64,000 bases of DNA from Vermamoeba vermiformis (lineage: Eukaryota > Tubulinea > Echinamoebida): NCBI GenBank assembly GCA_045837725.1, contig JBEWZL010000101.1, forward strand, positions 186,001-250,000, read 5' to 3'. The translations under genes were made by a program, and so were the position numbers. Positions 22,000 through 33,178 of the stretch are shown here, in pieces (the first letter of the stretch is position 1; the number at the start of each line of letters is the position of its first letter). Under the pieces are notes generated by a model. It searched no databases, was not told the origin of the DNA, and worked only from the letters and a program-made list of their open reading frames with translations.

Positions 22000-23759
22000 C
22001 TAGTCGTCAGTCATCACCGTCACATCGGGCTCGTCTTGTGTGAGCAGTGACTGCTGTTCTTGTTGCACCAATCGACGTTGTTCGCGCACGCATTGCAGTT
22101 CGTAGCTCTTCTCGGCCACTAGCTTTTGCAGTTCAAACATAATCAGCAGATCATTGCGCAGCTCATTGAACGGTGCAAACAGCGGCGAATATGCTGTAGG
22201 ACGTGCGTCTAGAGGGATATTATTAATGCGAATACTATGCATGGTGATTATAAGCTTACAGATTTGCATCTGCTCAAAGGCGGAGAAGATGCGCAATTGC
22301 ATTTGATAGTGTTTCTCTTTCATATTCGCAGGGGTCAGGGGTGCTGCTGCATTCTCTGCCTTAGTCTCCGTCTTGTGCTCAGTGCCTTCACTCGCTGACT
22401 CGACAGCCATCGATTCGGGCGCTGCTTCACTCGCTGGCTTGGTCTCAGTGGCTGCGCTGTCACGTGACTCCACTGGCTCGGGCTCAGGTCGCGTCAAGTA
22501 CTCGTCAAAGTTGAGATTGTTGAACCACAGCGCTGCACGTATAGCTTTCTTTTTCTTTTTCTGTGTCGAACTGGTCAGACATGCAGCTCACTCACTGACA
22601 CGTGTCAAATGCATACCTCGACGACCTCTTCTTCACTCGGAGTGAATTGTGCCACGCTCTTGCGCGCGTGTTTGAGCACTTTTTCAGCCTCTTTCTGGTG
22701 CTTGTTCATGCCCTGTTCGAGTCGTTCATATTCCGCCATCACCTCTGCCTCTTCATCTGCCTCGCGCTTGGTTCTGCGCCACATCTTTTCAATCTGTCTC
22801 TTGCGCTCCACTTCTTGTTCTGCGCAGTGTCAGTCGCAACTGTGGTGCCTCACTGTGGTACTTACCTCGATTGAACGGGAACTTCAGCAGCGGATGGTCC
22901 TCAGCGGTGTTCGCATCGAGTTGCAGCAGCTTTCGTTGTACGCTGTAGAACCGCTCTTTCAAGTCCTCTACGGTGCGCGGTGTGCGCTGCCACCGATCTT
23001 GAATGATGATGAATCGTGTGTCGTATTGGCGACACATGGCTAGCAAGTAGTCAGTCTCGTCTTTGCTCCAATCGGGGTCTTGAAAGTGTTGATCGTATTG
23101 CTCTTTGGTGTACTCGAGGATGACTGGCGACTTGTTGAACTTGGCAAACTTGTAGTCTGCAGCGCGGTCAGTACTAAGACGAATAATAACTGCACGGCTG
23201 TACTTACCGAGGTGCTCGTCGCGCGCTTTGATCCAGTGCCGAAATGTAGCGCCATCTTTGCGTGCACTGTTTCTAAAATTGCACCACACCCTGTAAATAC
23301 TGGATCAGATCCAAGATCTCGGATCTTCATCGCTCTGCTGGCACATACCATTTCTCTGCTTTCTTATTTCCGAGTTTTCTCTTTTGTTTGAATTCTATTG
23401 TTTTAGTAGCGACACGTACTGTGGGGGCTAGGGGAATGCTGAGTCCTTCTGTCAACTGACTAATCTCCCGCGATAACCCCGCTATAATTAAGCATATTAA
23501 TTATCATGCTGATTGGTATGTGTTGGGTCATATTAAAAGGATAAAGGAATTAACACAAATAATATTACAACTTTCGCGGCTTGCACATTGAAGCGGCGAC
23601 CGATTTCACTCCACGCATCCCCTACAGCATTAAAAAATACTTACTAGATTTTTTAGGTTTGTCTTTATCGGGTGTGTTGGCTGGATTCAGCTTCTTCGGT
23701 TTTTTGCCAGGTTTTGCAGCTGCTCCTTTGAGTCCTAATATCTCCTTTACATCAGCCAT
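22000..23759 (-). CDS. DMAP1: DMAP1/Swc4-like NuA4-SWR1 chromatin subunit
   Basis: Shared subunit of the NuA4 acetylase and SWR1 remodeller. N-terminus MADVKEILGLKG matches the DMAP1 start. Later exons give LSREISQLTEGLSIPLAPT, EKWCNFRNSARKDGATFRHW, then a SANT-like segment ending DETDYLLAMCRQYDTRFII and DRW...RTVEDLKERFYSVQRKLL. The C-terminal DMAP1 domain has AYSPLFAPFNELRNDLLIMF. The join between the first exon and the LSREIS exon (23470-23650) is unresolved by eye. The last intron acceptor was chosen as ACACAG to keep the KKKKKAIRAALWFNNLNFDEYL frame. One intron carries a TGACACGTGTCA palindrome. Confidence 0.88.
22596..22607. repeat. Single TGACACGTGTCA palindrome in a DMAP1 intron
   Basis: Perfect 12-mer near the 5' end of the short intron that precedes the KKKKK exon. 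Confidence 0.9.
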
Positions 23760-23939
23760 GGTGGTCTAGTCAGTGCGCTAACAAACAAGTGCTTCCAAGT
23801 CCGCGCAGTCGTGGTTAAGTCTCGCCGCAAAATTGCCTCCCCACAACCAGCCAAAAATCCCGTTGCAGTTACAAAAACTTTTTTTCGCGCCATTGCAGCA
23901 TTCGTCGACGAAGTATCGAGTGAGTGCAACAACTGCAAG
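23760..23939. promoter_or_regulatory. Divergent spacer between DMAP1 and DEK
   Basis: 180 bp between head-to-head starts of two chromatin genes. No defined motif seen. Confidence 0.45.
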
Positions 23940-25688
23940 ATGTCGGAAGGTAAGAAGAACAATAAGAAGGCTGCTTCAACTAGCTCCCCCACCAAGAAGT
24001 CTCAGTACCAAATGTACCAAGAGTTGGAGAAGAACGTCGATGTCGGTAAGACTTAACTCATCTTCTTGTGTTGTAATGAGACCCTCGCCCCAACAATTTA
24101 AATGCCCCTCTAGCGGCAACTTTCGTACTAGGGGTGGGGCCACGCAAAAATATTCTAGATATTTTCAGCGCTGAATATTTTTGCTTTAAAAATATTGATC
24201 GACCGAGACTCTAACTCCGTTTAAAATAGATGCTCCTCGTGCTCGTCGAGAGAATAGATCCGCCCCGAAGCCATTCGATGAGGGTCCCAAGGAAGAGTTT
24301 ACTGTCGGCGAGGTAAGTTAGATCAAGTTGCGAAGATCGACCGATGCAACATCTAACTTTGCAAACTAGGGTGCCGGTACCAAGCTCGGTGATATTCCTG
24401 AGAGTAAGTAGTCGTTATACAAAGACGTGAATAATTATTTGAATAAAATCTAATCGTGTACAGTCGCCAAGAACATTAAAACTTTCAAGAAGGCTGAGGT
24501 CGCTGTGCTCGGCAAGTTGCACCGCGTGATGTTCAACAGACCTGCCACGGTATGTACCGCCAGCTAGTGTGCGCCATTGACTCTAACTCCCTTGCAGCAA
24601 GCCGTTGTGAGACACCACATTTTGGCCTTCTCTGGCTTCAACGAGGAGGTGAACAAGGTACACTATCACGTGCTCGCATTTGACTCGGTGACTCACTCGC
24701 TGTTGACAGATGAACAAGACTCGCGCCAAGGAGAAGTTGGACACTCTCTTGACTGTTCCTGAGCTCAAGCAAGTCGCTGAGATGTTGGGCTTGTTGCGCG
24801 GTGGCAAGAAAGTAAGTACACGGACTAGGACTGCAAACAGTTACTAACAGGTGTTAATTAGACCGAGTTGATCGACGCCATCGCTGACTTCTTGAACAAG
24901 CCCAAGTCTTCCAAGGTAAGTGTATTATAGCGTTGTAGTGCCCTGAGCTAAGTCGTGTTGTTTCAGAAACGCAAGGAGCGTGAAGACGATGAAGAAGAAG
25001 AGCCCGCCAAGAAGAAGCAAAAGACCGAGTCTCCTAAGAAGTCTGACAAGAAGTCCGAGAAGAAGGACGACAAGAAGAAGTCTGACTCTAAGGACAAGAA
25101 GTCTGAGTCCAAGAAGAAGGACGAGAAGAAGAAGGACGACAAGAAGTCCGAGTCCAAGAAGGAGGAAAAGAAGGACACTAAGAAGGACAGCAAGAAGAAG
25201 GACGACAAGAAGTCTGAGTCGGCAAGAAGAAGGACGAAAAGAAGGAGGACAAGAAGTCTGAGTCCAAGAAGAAGGACAACAAGAAGAAGGACGAAGACAA
25301 GATGGAAGTCGACGAAGAAGCTGTCGAGAAGAAGAAGGACGACAAGAAGGAGACCAAGAAGAAGGAGGACAAGAAGCCCGAGTCTCCCAAGAAGGACAAC
25401 AAGAAGAAGGACGACAAGAAAGAGACCAAGAAGTCCGAGTCCAAGAAGGAGGGCAAGAAGGACGAGAAGAAGTCTGACGCCAAGAAGAACAACAACAAGA
25501 AAGAGGCCGCCAAGAAGGAGTCTGAAGCCGAAGAGAGCGAGGAGAAGAAGGAAGAGGCTGAAGACAAGGACAAGGAAGAGGGCTCTGAAGAGAACAAGGA
25601 CGACAAAGAAGAGGCTTCTGGCGAGGCTGAACACAGCGAGAAGGATGACAAGGACGCCAGCGAGGAGCAAAGCGGTGAGACTAAGTAA
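23940..25688 (+). CDS. DEK: DEK-like chromatin protein with long Lys/Glu/Asp tail
   Basis: Nucleosome and DNA-topology protein of the DEK family. About eight exons. Around residue 75-200: KAEVAVLGKLHRVMFNRPAT, VVRHHILAFSGFNEEVNK, then the SAP-like VPELKQVAEMLGLLRGGKKTELIDAIADFL. From about 24968 the last exon is a long charged tail of KKSDSKDKK-like repeats. The reading frame changes once, at about 25220: before it frame 1 is used, after it the frame containing MEVDEEAVEKKKDDKK to the TAA at 25686. Comparing with neighbouring repeats, GAGTCGGCAAG looks like GAGTCCGGCAAG with one C missing. A sequencing slip or recent frameshift is likelier than an intron, as no GT-AG pair fits. Confidence 0.85.
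24146..24182. repeat. Inverted repeat in the first DEK intron
   Basis: Perfect 10-bp arms AAAAATATTC (24146-24155) and GAATATTTTT (24173-24182) with a 17-bp spacer. The right arm overlaps the 12-bp palindrome TTCAGCGCTGAA at 24164-24175. Confidence 0.75.
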
Positions 25689-25731
25689 ACAGCTTGCACA
25701 CGGCTGAGCTTTGCATTGCGCGTTCATTTCA

Positions 25732-25763
25732 TTTATTTGTTTTTATTTGTTTGCCATAATAAA
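25732..25763. terminator. Overlapping convergent poly(A) signals of DEK and the MnmC-like gene
   Basis: AATAAA on the plus strand at 25758-25763 serves DEK (stop 25688). AATAAA on the minus strand at 25732-25737 serves the opposing gene (stop 25783). The two 3' UTRs must overlap. Confidence 0.55.
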
Positions 25764-25782
25764 GTAGTATTAGTTACAACTG

Positions 25783-27256
25783 TCACCGTGTATTCGCTCC
25801 CACGCTGTTCAATCTGCGCAGATGACGCTCGTGCTCATCTTCACGTCGAGCCCAGTTGACGAGTGCAGTGTTCGAGCTGACTTCTTTCGGCAACACTTCC
25901 CAAGGCTGCTTGTTATCAGCGATGCAGGCACTCAGTGCGGTGCTCAAGAACGGTGCCAAACTGAACCCGCGCCCTCTCAGCCCAGTGTACAGCCACAGAT
26001 TCTTTTTGTAACACAGCTCTGGGTCGCTGACTCTGCCACCTTTCTTCAGTTTGTGACCGTACTTGTGCAGCACTTGTTCAATGTCCAAGCAGAGACCTGA
26101 TCCGTGTCAGCTCTACACTGGGCAGCAGGCAGTACTTACCGACGAGTGGATAGTGGTCTTCAGTCGTCGCTCGCACACCACTGCGCACACTAACAATCTG
26201 TCGGCTGGTTAAACGCGAGCTCATTTGACGGTATTACTTAAGATACTTGCACGTGCGTCTTTGAGAGGATAGATTGCTTGTGCTTGCGACAAGAGCTGTG
26301 CAAATCTGTCTTCGCGCAAGTCAAATTGGCGCTGGTCATTCGGCTGCACATGAGTGGCACCAATCAACACGTGCCCATTGCCTAAAAAGGAGCTCGGCGA
26401 TATGAATACATTGGGGGTGCCACCAGAGATGGAGTGTGGCACGTGACTGCTCGTGCTCACCTCCAACAGATCACCGTGTACTGGCCGAATGTAATTCTTC
26501 AACCAGGGCTGATCAACCAGGGTCGTGTCTTGTGCCGTGCACAGAATGACATGTCGTGTCACGTACTGGTCGTTGACTAGCCAATCATCACCATGCTGGG
26601 TGAGTTGAGTGACAGGCGTCAATTCGAAGACGTCATCAGCCTGCAGTGTCAATCGTCGACAAGTCTCGCGCGGATCCAACATGAATCCAGCGTGCAGCAG
26701 TGCGCCATCTGCAACACGTGTGTACTGACTCGGAGCATGGCTGGTCGAGGTCAGAGAATGACACTTTGACACTTGCACGTGACTTACTCTAACCACTGCT
26801 GAAACAGTGCATCAGTCACGCGCGCAGGTTTGAGTCGGCGCGTGCCGCGCTTGTGCACCAGATCTGGCACGTGACGCGTGTAGTACGCAGCACTGAACTC
26901 AAAGCCCTGGTTGACAAATGCGTTCCACTTGTTGGCCTTGCTCACCACTGGATTCACCCACGCCCCTGCTGCTGCCCTGTGTCACGTGCTGTCAGAAAGA
27001 TCGCTCTAAATATGGTAATCTGGCTGAAAACTCACGTGCCACCAGAAGCTAGTTTGTTGCGATCGAACAGCGCTATTTTTAGTCCGCGCAGTTTCAGTGC
27101 ATGTGCGACAGTACTGCCAGCAATTCCGCTGCCTGTGCAGGTGAAGTAATAATTAATTAATTAAATAATAAAATCAATATTTTAATTTGGTACAGCTTCA
27201 TTGTTGGTGCAGCACATACCGACAATAATAGCATCGTAAATGCGTTTTGAAATCAT
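25783..27256 (-). CDS. FAD-dependent oxidoreductase of the DAO/MnmC C-terminal type
   Basis: Five or six exons encode about 400 residues. The N-terminus IYDAIIVGSGIAGSTVAHAL is a Rossmann dinucleotide motif, followed by the acidic end of strand 2, IALFDRN. AAGAWVNPVVSKANKW matches the position of the MnmC substrate loop. Near the C-terminus SVRSGVRATTEDHYPLVG and LYTGLRGRGFSLAPFLSTAL match the conserved end of bacterial MnmC2 (tRNA wobble-uridine modification oxidase) better than glycine or D-amino-acid oxidases. There is no methyltransferase half. The intron after ILSNT (about 26190-26230) has a weak GTCAAA donor and is uncertain. Specific substrate not known. Confidence 0.65.
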
Positions 27257-27500
27257 ATGAAGTTGCTAATAGCTTCGACTACATTCAACGAGTTGTGTTT
27301 GTTCGACAGGAACGAAATGAACGAGTGCCAAACAAGACTTAGTGCCTCCCAGTCTGTTACTGTAGCCGTGAACGAACCGTACCTTTACTCAATAAGCGGC
27401 ATTCGTTATTGAGTAGCATGGCAACAAACGATGTTGTCCAAGCCGAGATCTGCTTTCTTATTCACAATTTACTACTCGGACAATACTACAGGTGCTATAT

Positions 27501-28443
27501 TTACATTTGAATCAAGCGTCGCTTCTTGCGCTCTTCTTTCTTCTTTTTGAACTGCTCAATCACCTTGCGCTTGTTTCGCACTTTTTTGAGCGGATCTTCA
27601 TCTTTCAACATGCCCATCTCTTTTTGATACTGTCGCTGTCGCATGGCCTCTTGATATGCATCAATGTCCATGTAGTGCGCGAGCAGACGACCCTCGCGAT
27701 CAGTCGGCAAGCTCTTCTTGTCCCAATACGTGCCCCCTGAAGTGCCACCAAAGCGTCCGTTGAGTCTGTTGAAGTACGCGACCTGTGTGTACTCTTCTTC
27801 CTCGCCTGGCTGCACGGCCTCACTCGCGTACTGGTCTGTTGGTGTGTACTGCCCTGATGGCGCGTACTGGCTCGTTGGGGCAGTGCTCGTGCTCGGTGCA
27901 GCGATGATCTCAGTGCGCGTGATGAGCGAGCTGAAACTGTCCTCTGCGACCTTCTTAATCTTGTACAATAGCGTTAAAATGATAGTATTGGTGCATATAG
28001 TGCACGGTTGTAGAAGTTGAATGCATGTTACGCCAATAAAGCTCTCTCAGATCTTACCTGCAAATCCGCATGAAAATAACCACTTAGCCACCAGGCTCTA
28101 ATCTCTTCAGTGGAGAATGGCCCTTGCTCTTGATTGTTCGTGTCGATGTAGATCCACTTGTCTCCTGCTTTGTCGGTTGCGTCGTTCTATTCGAATATAA
28201 CAAAATTAATATATAATTATTGTATTGACGAATACATTAATATAGTGCTGCGCAATCAATTTTCCGAGCATTAAGCACGAGGCTGGAAAAATAAATTCTT
28301 TTTCTTTTGAATATTTTTATGGTCGCTAGAGGGACCTGTCCAGACCTAATATCATCAGCTAGTGTGTGGATATATATTTAATAATAATATGGCAACATTA
28401 GTGGAACGATTAAGGTACTTACTTTCTCGTTGGAATTGCTCAT
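27501..28443 (-). CDS. GYF-domain protein, function unknown
   Basis: Three exons. A seven-codon first exon (MSNSNEK) is followed by the GYF domain: DKWIYIDTNNQEQGPFSTEE then IRAWWLSGYF, with the W-x-Y...GPF...W...GYF signature that binds proline-rich peptides. The C-terminal half has a Tyr/Gln-rich linker (SQYAPSGQYTPTDQY), the segment GTYWDKKSLPTDREGRLLAH and a basic coiled coil KKVRNKRKVIEQFKKKKEER. GYF proteins act in splicing (CD2BP2) or translation control; which applies here is not visible. The acceptor of the third exon near 27955-27970 is ACAAG, slightly unusual. Confidence 0.72.
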
Positions 28444-28678
28444 CGCGATCGTGTCTTTAACTTACTGACGAGATGACCACAACGAGTAGAGTTCAATTGT
28501 GTATAATCACTAGTGAGTATAATATAACAATACGGTCGCTATTCTTGTCGCTGGCCATAAATTTCGCGAGTTAATTTTGATAAACTATTGTGCTGACGCG
28601 TCACACCTCCAATCCATCAAGCACTGTATTTGGCGACCACAAGACACTAATACAATAGTATAACACATATTGATCACA
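28444..28678. promoter_or_regulatory. Divergent spacer between GYF protein and UBE2J1
   Basis: 235 bp between head-to-head starts, AT-rich on the left and GC-mixed on the right. No confident element. Confidence 0.4.
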
Positions 28679-29935
28679 ATGAGTGACTCAAAGCCACATT
28701 ACAATATGAACAATCCGTCCGTGCGACGAATTATGAAAGAAATTAAAGAAATGCAAGCAGAAAAAAGCACATTATATACAGCCATGCCCTTAGATGTGCG
28801 TATTTCTAATATTTACTAATAAAGTAGCGACGTAATTTCAGAAATTAATAATGAAATATTAGGACAATATATTTGAATGGCACTTTACTATTCGAGGACC
28901 GCGCGAATCAGATTTTGAAGGCGGAGTGTACCACGGCAAGATTATGCTGCCCTCTGAATACCCCTTCAAGCCTCCTGACATTATGTTCCTCACCGTACGT
29001 ACTGACGAGGCAATCTCGATTCAATTATACATTATTTATGAGCTCCATCATCTGGTATAATATTGTACTGCCTATTAATTGTATTTACAGCCCAATGGTC
29101 GCTTTGAAGTGGGCAAGAAGGTGTGTCTCACTGTCTCGTCGCATCACGAAGAGACTTGGCGCCCCTCGTGGAGTTGTACGTGCAACAAATACGAGCACTA
29201 TGATATATGCATATACTTACATTACATTGCGTGACAGTGCGCACAGTGCTCATCGCCATCATAGCCTTCATGCCCACCAAAGGTGACGGTGCCATAGCCT
29301 CGCTGGACTGGCCCAAAGAAGAGCGCCACAAGCTGGCAGTCAAATCGATCAGCTGGAAGTGCGACAAGTGCGGCACTCACAACATGACTGCACTGCCGCC
29401 TGAGGACTTGCAAGAGGTGGCTGATGACCCTGAGGCACGCAACATTGTGCTCAAGAACAAAGAGCAGCAAGAGCGCGACGAGAAGAAGCCCCTCGCAGCC
29501 TCAACCAACACCTTGACTGCGAGCAACAACAACATTCTGATGCAGAGCAGCGAGATCACTGAGCGCTTGACACTCAGTCAACAAGTGGCGCGCTTGCAGG
29601 ACTCGGCTGTCATCCCCCACGACACTGTCAATGCTAGCGACACCAGTGCTAACAACAACAACAACAACGCACCTCTTGACACCCCTAATGCTGCTGACAA
29701 CAACACTCAGCCCGCGCAGGACACACCACTCAATGCGGTGCAGCCAGTCCCTGTGCCCAACACTGCCATCACTACGATTGATCACAGTCACGTTGAGCTG
29801 CCGCAGAATGTGCAACGTCGCGATACAAATAAGGAAATAGTGTCGGTGCTGGATCGCGTGATTTGGGTGGTGATTGCACTCATACTCGGTCTGATTCTGC
29901 GCAAGATGATCGTCAGCGCGAATATGACGAGGTAA
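28679..29935 (+). CDS. UBE2J1: Tail-anchored ER ubiquitin-conjugating enzyme UBE2J1/Ubc6
   Basis: E2 of ER-associated degradation. Four exons. VRRIMKEIKEMQ, then FEWHFTIRGPRESDFEGGVY, YPFKPPDIMFLTPNGRFEVG, and KKVCLTVSSHHEETWRPSW with the catalytic Cys. AIIAFMPTKGDGAIASLDW is the UBE2J-specific insert. A C-x2-C pair follows in WKCDKCGT, which human UBE2J1 does not clearly show. The ~140-residue Ser/Thr/Asn linker leads to a single C-terminal TM helix, VIWVVIALILGLILRKM, placing the UBC domain in the cytosol. Works with ER E3s such as the gp78-like protein at 377-2687. Confidence 0.93.
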
Positions 29936-30073
29936 AGGAGGCAGTTACTTGTAGTCGGTGTACATCTGTTCAATAAACTGTAGAGTCGTATTATGTATAT
30001 TGTTATTTTCGTGTTACAGTAGTTCAATGAGCTCTACGCGCCGAAAATCGAGCGCAAAGAAAAGTTGGCGACA

Positions 30074-31154
30074 ATGACCGAGAACAATTGTCACCCTATC
30101 TTGCAACTAAAGACCATAAGTACAATGGGCGACGAAACAGAAACATTCAATGTCGTTGATGATTCAGTCGACGCTCAAAACGAGAGCGGTGATCTCAGCG
30201 TGGATGTAAGAATCGTATTGTTGTTTATAACCAGAAAATTAATTTTAAAAATTACTAATATTTAAATATGAATACACTTACATAATTGTGGTATTTTGAA
30301 CCCAAGAAATTTAAGTAATAATTTTTGAAAAATAATTTTAATAACGCAACGTGTGCTAGGCCGACGAGAAGGCCTTAGAAGAAATGCGCAAACAAGTGCA
30401 AGAGATGGAAGAAGAGGCACGAAAATTAAAAGAAATGCAAGATCAAGTCGAGAGCATGTCTTCGGCTGTCAGCGCTGAGAACAAGGAAGATATTGACTCG
30501 CGCTCAGTATACATTGGCAATGTACGTTATTAAGAGGTTATATATTGCAGTAAGCACTAGAGTTCTGATCACTTAATTTACAGGTCGATTATTCTTCTAC
30601 GCCCGAAGAACTTCAAGTACGTAATTGATGACAGTGGTTATATGGCCCTGCACGGCTAATATAGCGCTTATTCTACGATATATATATATGCATGTCCTAA
30701 CAGTATTGTAGCAACACTTCCAAGCCTGTGGTACAATCAATCGAGTGACCATTCTCTGCGACAAACACACTGGCCATCCTAAAGGGTAAGTAGCACTGCA
30801 ATAGTGGTGAACTGCTGCTATTATCAACGATATATAACTATCTCTATAATATATACACTGTACCGTCACTCACAACGCCACAGCTTTGCATACATTGAAT
30901 TTGTCGACAAAGAAGCAGTGCCCCGTGCCCTCGAACTCAACGAGTCCATGTTCAAGAACCGCGCACTCAAGGTACTATTGGCATTGAGTATAGTAACAGG
31001 GTGGTGTATTAACTCTGTCCTGCAGGTCACTCAAAAGCGAACAAATGTGCCCGCATTTATGTTGCACAGATCCAGGCCACGCTTCAGACCTCGCGGCTTC
31101 AGAGGTCGAGGCCCCCCACGAGGACGACGCGGCTATTATCATCCTTATCAGTAA
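30074..31154 (+). CDS. PABPN1: Nuclear poly(A)-binding protein PABPN1/PAB2
   Basis: Controls poly(A) tail length and nuclear RNA fate. Six exons. The layout is complete: acidic N-terminus, coiled coil (KALEEMRKQVQEMEEEARKL), a linker with DIDSRSVYIGNVDYSS opening the single RRM (RNP2 VYIGNV, RNP1 KGFAYIEF), conserved ALELNESMFKNRALKVTQKR, then an Arg/Gly/Pro tail RPRFRPRGFRGRG ending in YYHPYQ. A second in-frame ATG at 30125 (MGDETET) is a possible alternative start. The intron after SVD (about 30207-30360) is longer than usual and AT-rich. Confidence 0.94.
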
Positions 31155-31184
31155 AGAGGATCCCCTTGTGCAGTACATGTAACT

Positions 31185-31190
31185 AATAAA
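31185..31190 (+). terminator. Poly(A) signal AATAAA of the PABPN1 gene
   Basis: AATAAA 31 bp past the stop. Confidence 0.6.
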
Positions 31191-31395
31191 CCGAACAATT
31201 CCCTTGAAATTACGCCAATTTGATATGATGACTCATTAATACAACACACAATGTACCACGAGTGCTGCCAGTACGCGGTGCACATTGACTCCCCGAGTGC
31301 AGTTAGGGAGGAAATTGCTGCGTAAAAGTGTCCGTTAATGTCGTGCGCAATTGTTGTCGAACTTCAAACCAACATATTAAACACAACTCATAGCT

Positions 31396-32793
31396 ATGAG
31401 AACGATACTCGCTTGCCTCGTGCTCTTGTCCCTTGCTTTGAACTCCATTGCCCAAGATTTGGACTGTGGTATCAATGTCAATGGCGTTGTTGTCCCTAGC
31501 GCCAACAAATGTATTACTACTGGTGCCGTAAGTGATAGCAAAAATATTACTTGCTATTCTCAATTACTAATATGCCCTAGCCTGCCTGCGTTAACGTGGG
31601 TGAAGGAGACGAACTCGTTTACAGATGCAGACAATGCTACTCCAACTGCGACTGCGACATTGGCACCTACTGCATTAAGAGCCCCGTAAGTTCATAATTG
31701 TAAATTAGAATTTAAAAATACCGGATCTTTTCTTAATTAATGAGAAAAACGTGGTGCCCAGCGCTGTGGTTACAGTTTTAATTAATGTCACAAAAATAGG
31801 GTACTGACAAGGGTACTTGCCGAGATATTGAAGACGCAATTTTGAGCCGTACTTGCAACCGGTAAGATCGCGTTTTTTACAATAATAATAATTTTCCGAA
31901 TTAACCATTTTTATCTATCCTCCTTTCTCACTTTTTGAGCACGTAATTTACTTGACAAGTGGTGTTAATCATTTAAGAATATTAGGGCCATAATTGCTTT
32001 TACCCGTGCTGCGATCGTAATCTAATCCGCTTTTTTCAGATTCAACACCGAGAGCGACAGAGCTCGTGAGTACCCCGGAATTCTCAAGTTCCCTCAAAAG
32101 GGCATCGATGAACAAACTGTTTGCGGTCTTGCCATGTTTGACGACTCTGGCAACTTCACCGGCTACGAGTGGTTCGGTTACTGCGATGCTGTAAGTGTTT
32201 GGCCGTATAAGCATACATATAACCGCTTTATTAACGATGACAATGGCTTAGGGTGAGTGCTCTGTCTGCGCTAACCTTGGTGAAGCTTTTGACCAAAATA
32301 TCGCCTTTAACATCCGCGCTGGTGATCCTGGCAGCTTGTTGTGCCCTGTAAGCATTCAAACAACTGCGATGCACCACACAATACTCATCGATAATAGGGT
32401 CGTGCTTGCTACGCTGGTAAATTGATCAAGGCTACCTTCGCTAGCGACAGCATCTACGACAAGCTTGATGTTGGCACCTCCGTCAGCGCAGCTATTCTCG
32501 TGTTCGTCATTCTCATCGCTATTTTGTCGCTCGTTTCTACCGCTGTGGTCGTCAAGTAAGTTCTATGTTTGATTGACAAGCGTAAAATTGCAGAAATATC
32601 TCCTGCACTTCATCGATCATCACAACAGCCCAAAATATCTATCTGCGCTATATTTACCTTTATGTTTATTTTGTTCACTGAATTCAAAGTTTCAATTATT
32701 GACATATTCCCCACGTGCGCTAATTCGCGTTTCTTTACTTATTATAGGATCAACAACGCAAATAGCTTCAAGCGTGTTGGTGACAGAATCTAA
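31396..32793 (+). CDS. Secretory Cys-rich single-pass membrane protein, function unknown
   Basis: Cleavable signal peptide (MRTILACLVLLSLALNSIAQ), a Cys-rich ectodomain of about 220 residues with at least sixteen Cys, including CRQCYSNCDCDIGTYC, then one TM helix SAAILVFVILIAILSLVSTAV near the C-terminus and a short basic tail KINNANSFKRVGDRI. Seven exons; each exon carries about one Cys cluster. The CxxC-rich pattern recalls EGF-like or snake-toxin-like domains but the spacing fits none I can name. Probably a surface receptor or adhesion protein (inference). Confidence 0.75.
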
Positions 32794-33178
32794 ACTAAGA
32801 TAATAATCAATAATAACAAGAGAACTAAGCTCTTTCAGTTCACATAATGTAGTTCAAACTGTTTCAGGTGGATCTGAGAAAACCATTCAACGCGCATTTG
32901 AAACAATAAATGATTTGTACAAACGGTATCTCGGAAGCATTAGTATGAGCGTTACTCGTTCAACCGCTGCATTGCGGAGTGTAGCGGTCTGAAATTGACT
33001 CTTTCAGACCTTGATTGTGAGTTGGCGTTGATTGAAAGACCAAAGAATGAGGCTTGTATCGAGGGAAATGGGTTTATTTTACATGAGGTGTAGGGTATAT
33101 ATTACAGGCACCAGGATATGAACAAAATTGGCTATATTACAGTTGCAGGAGTAATTCTAAATCGTGGTCTAAAATTCT
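32794..33178. other. Intergenic region with a perfect hairpin
   Basis: 385 bp without coding signal, between the tail of the Cys-rich membrane protein and the tail of the orphan minus-strand gene. Its only distinct structure is the inverted repeat at 32986-33010. Confidence 0.6.
32986..33010. repeat. Inverted repeat (9-bp arms, 7-bp loop)
   Basis: GGTCTGAAA at 32986-32994 and TTTCAGACC at 33002-33010 pair perfectly around TTGACTC. It lies between two convergent 3' ends, so a role in RNA 3'-end processing is possible but unproven. Confidence 0.8.

Noticed and set aside
24963-25727. Long Leu/Val-rich minus-strand ORF opposite DEK
   Set aside because: A mirror of Lys/Glu/Asp codon repeats (AAG/GAC read backwards as CTT/GTC). 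No independent support.
25783-27256. D-amino-acid oxidase as first guess for the flavoprotein
   Set aside because: The N-terminal motif fits, but the C-terminal GLRGRGFSLAP and RATTEDHYPLVG motifs favour the MnmC-like group.
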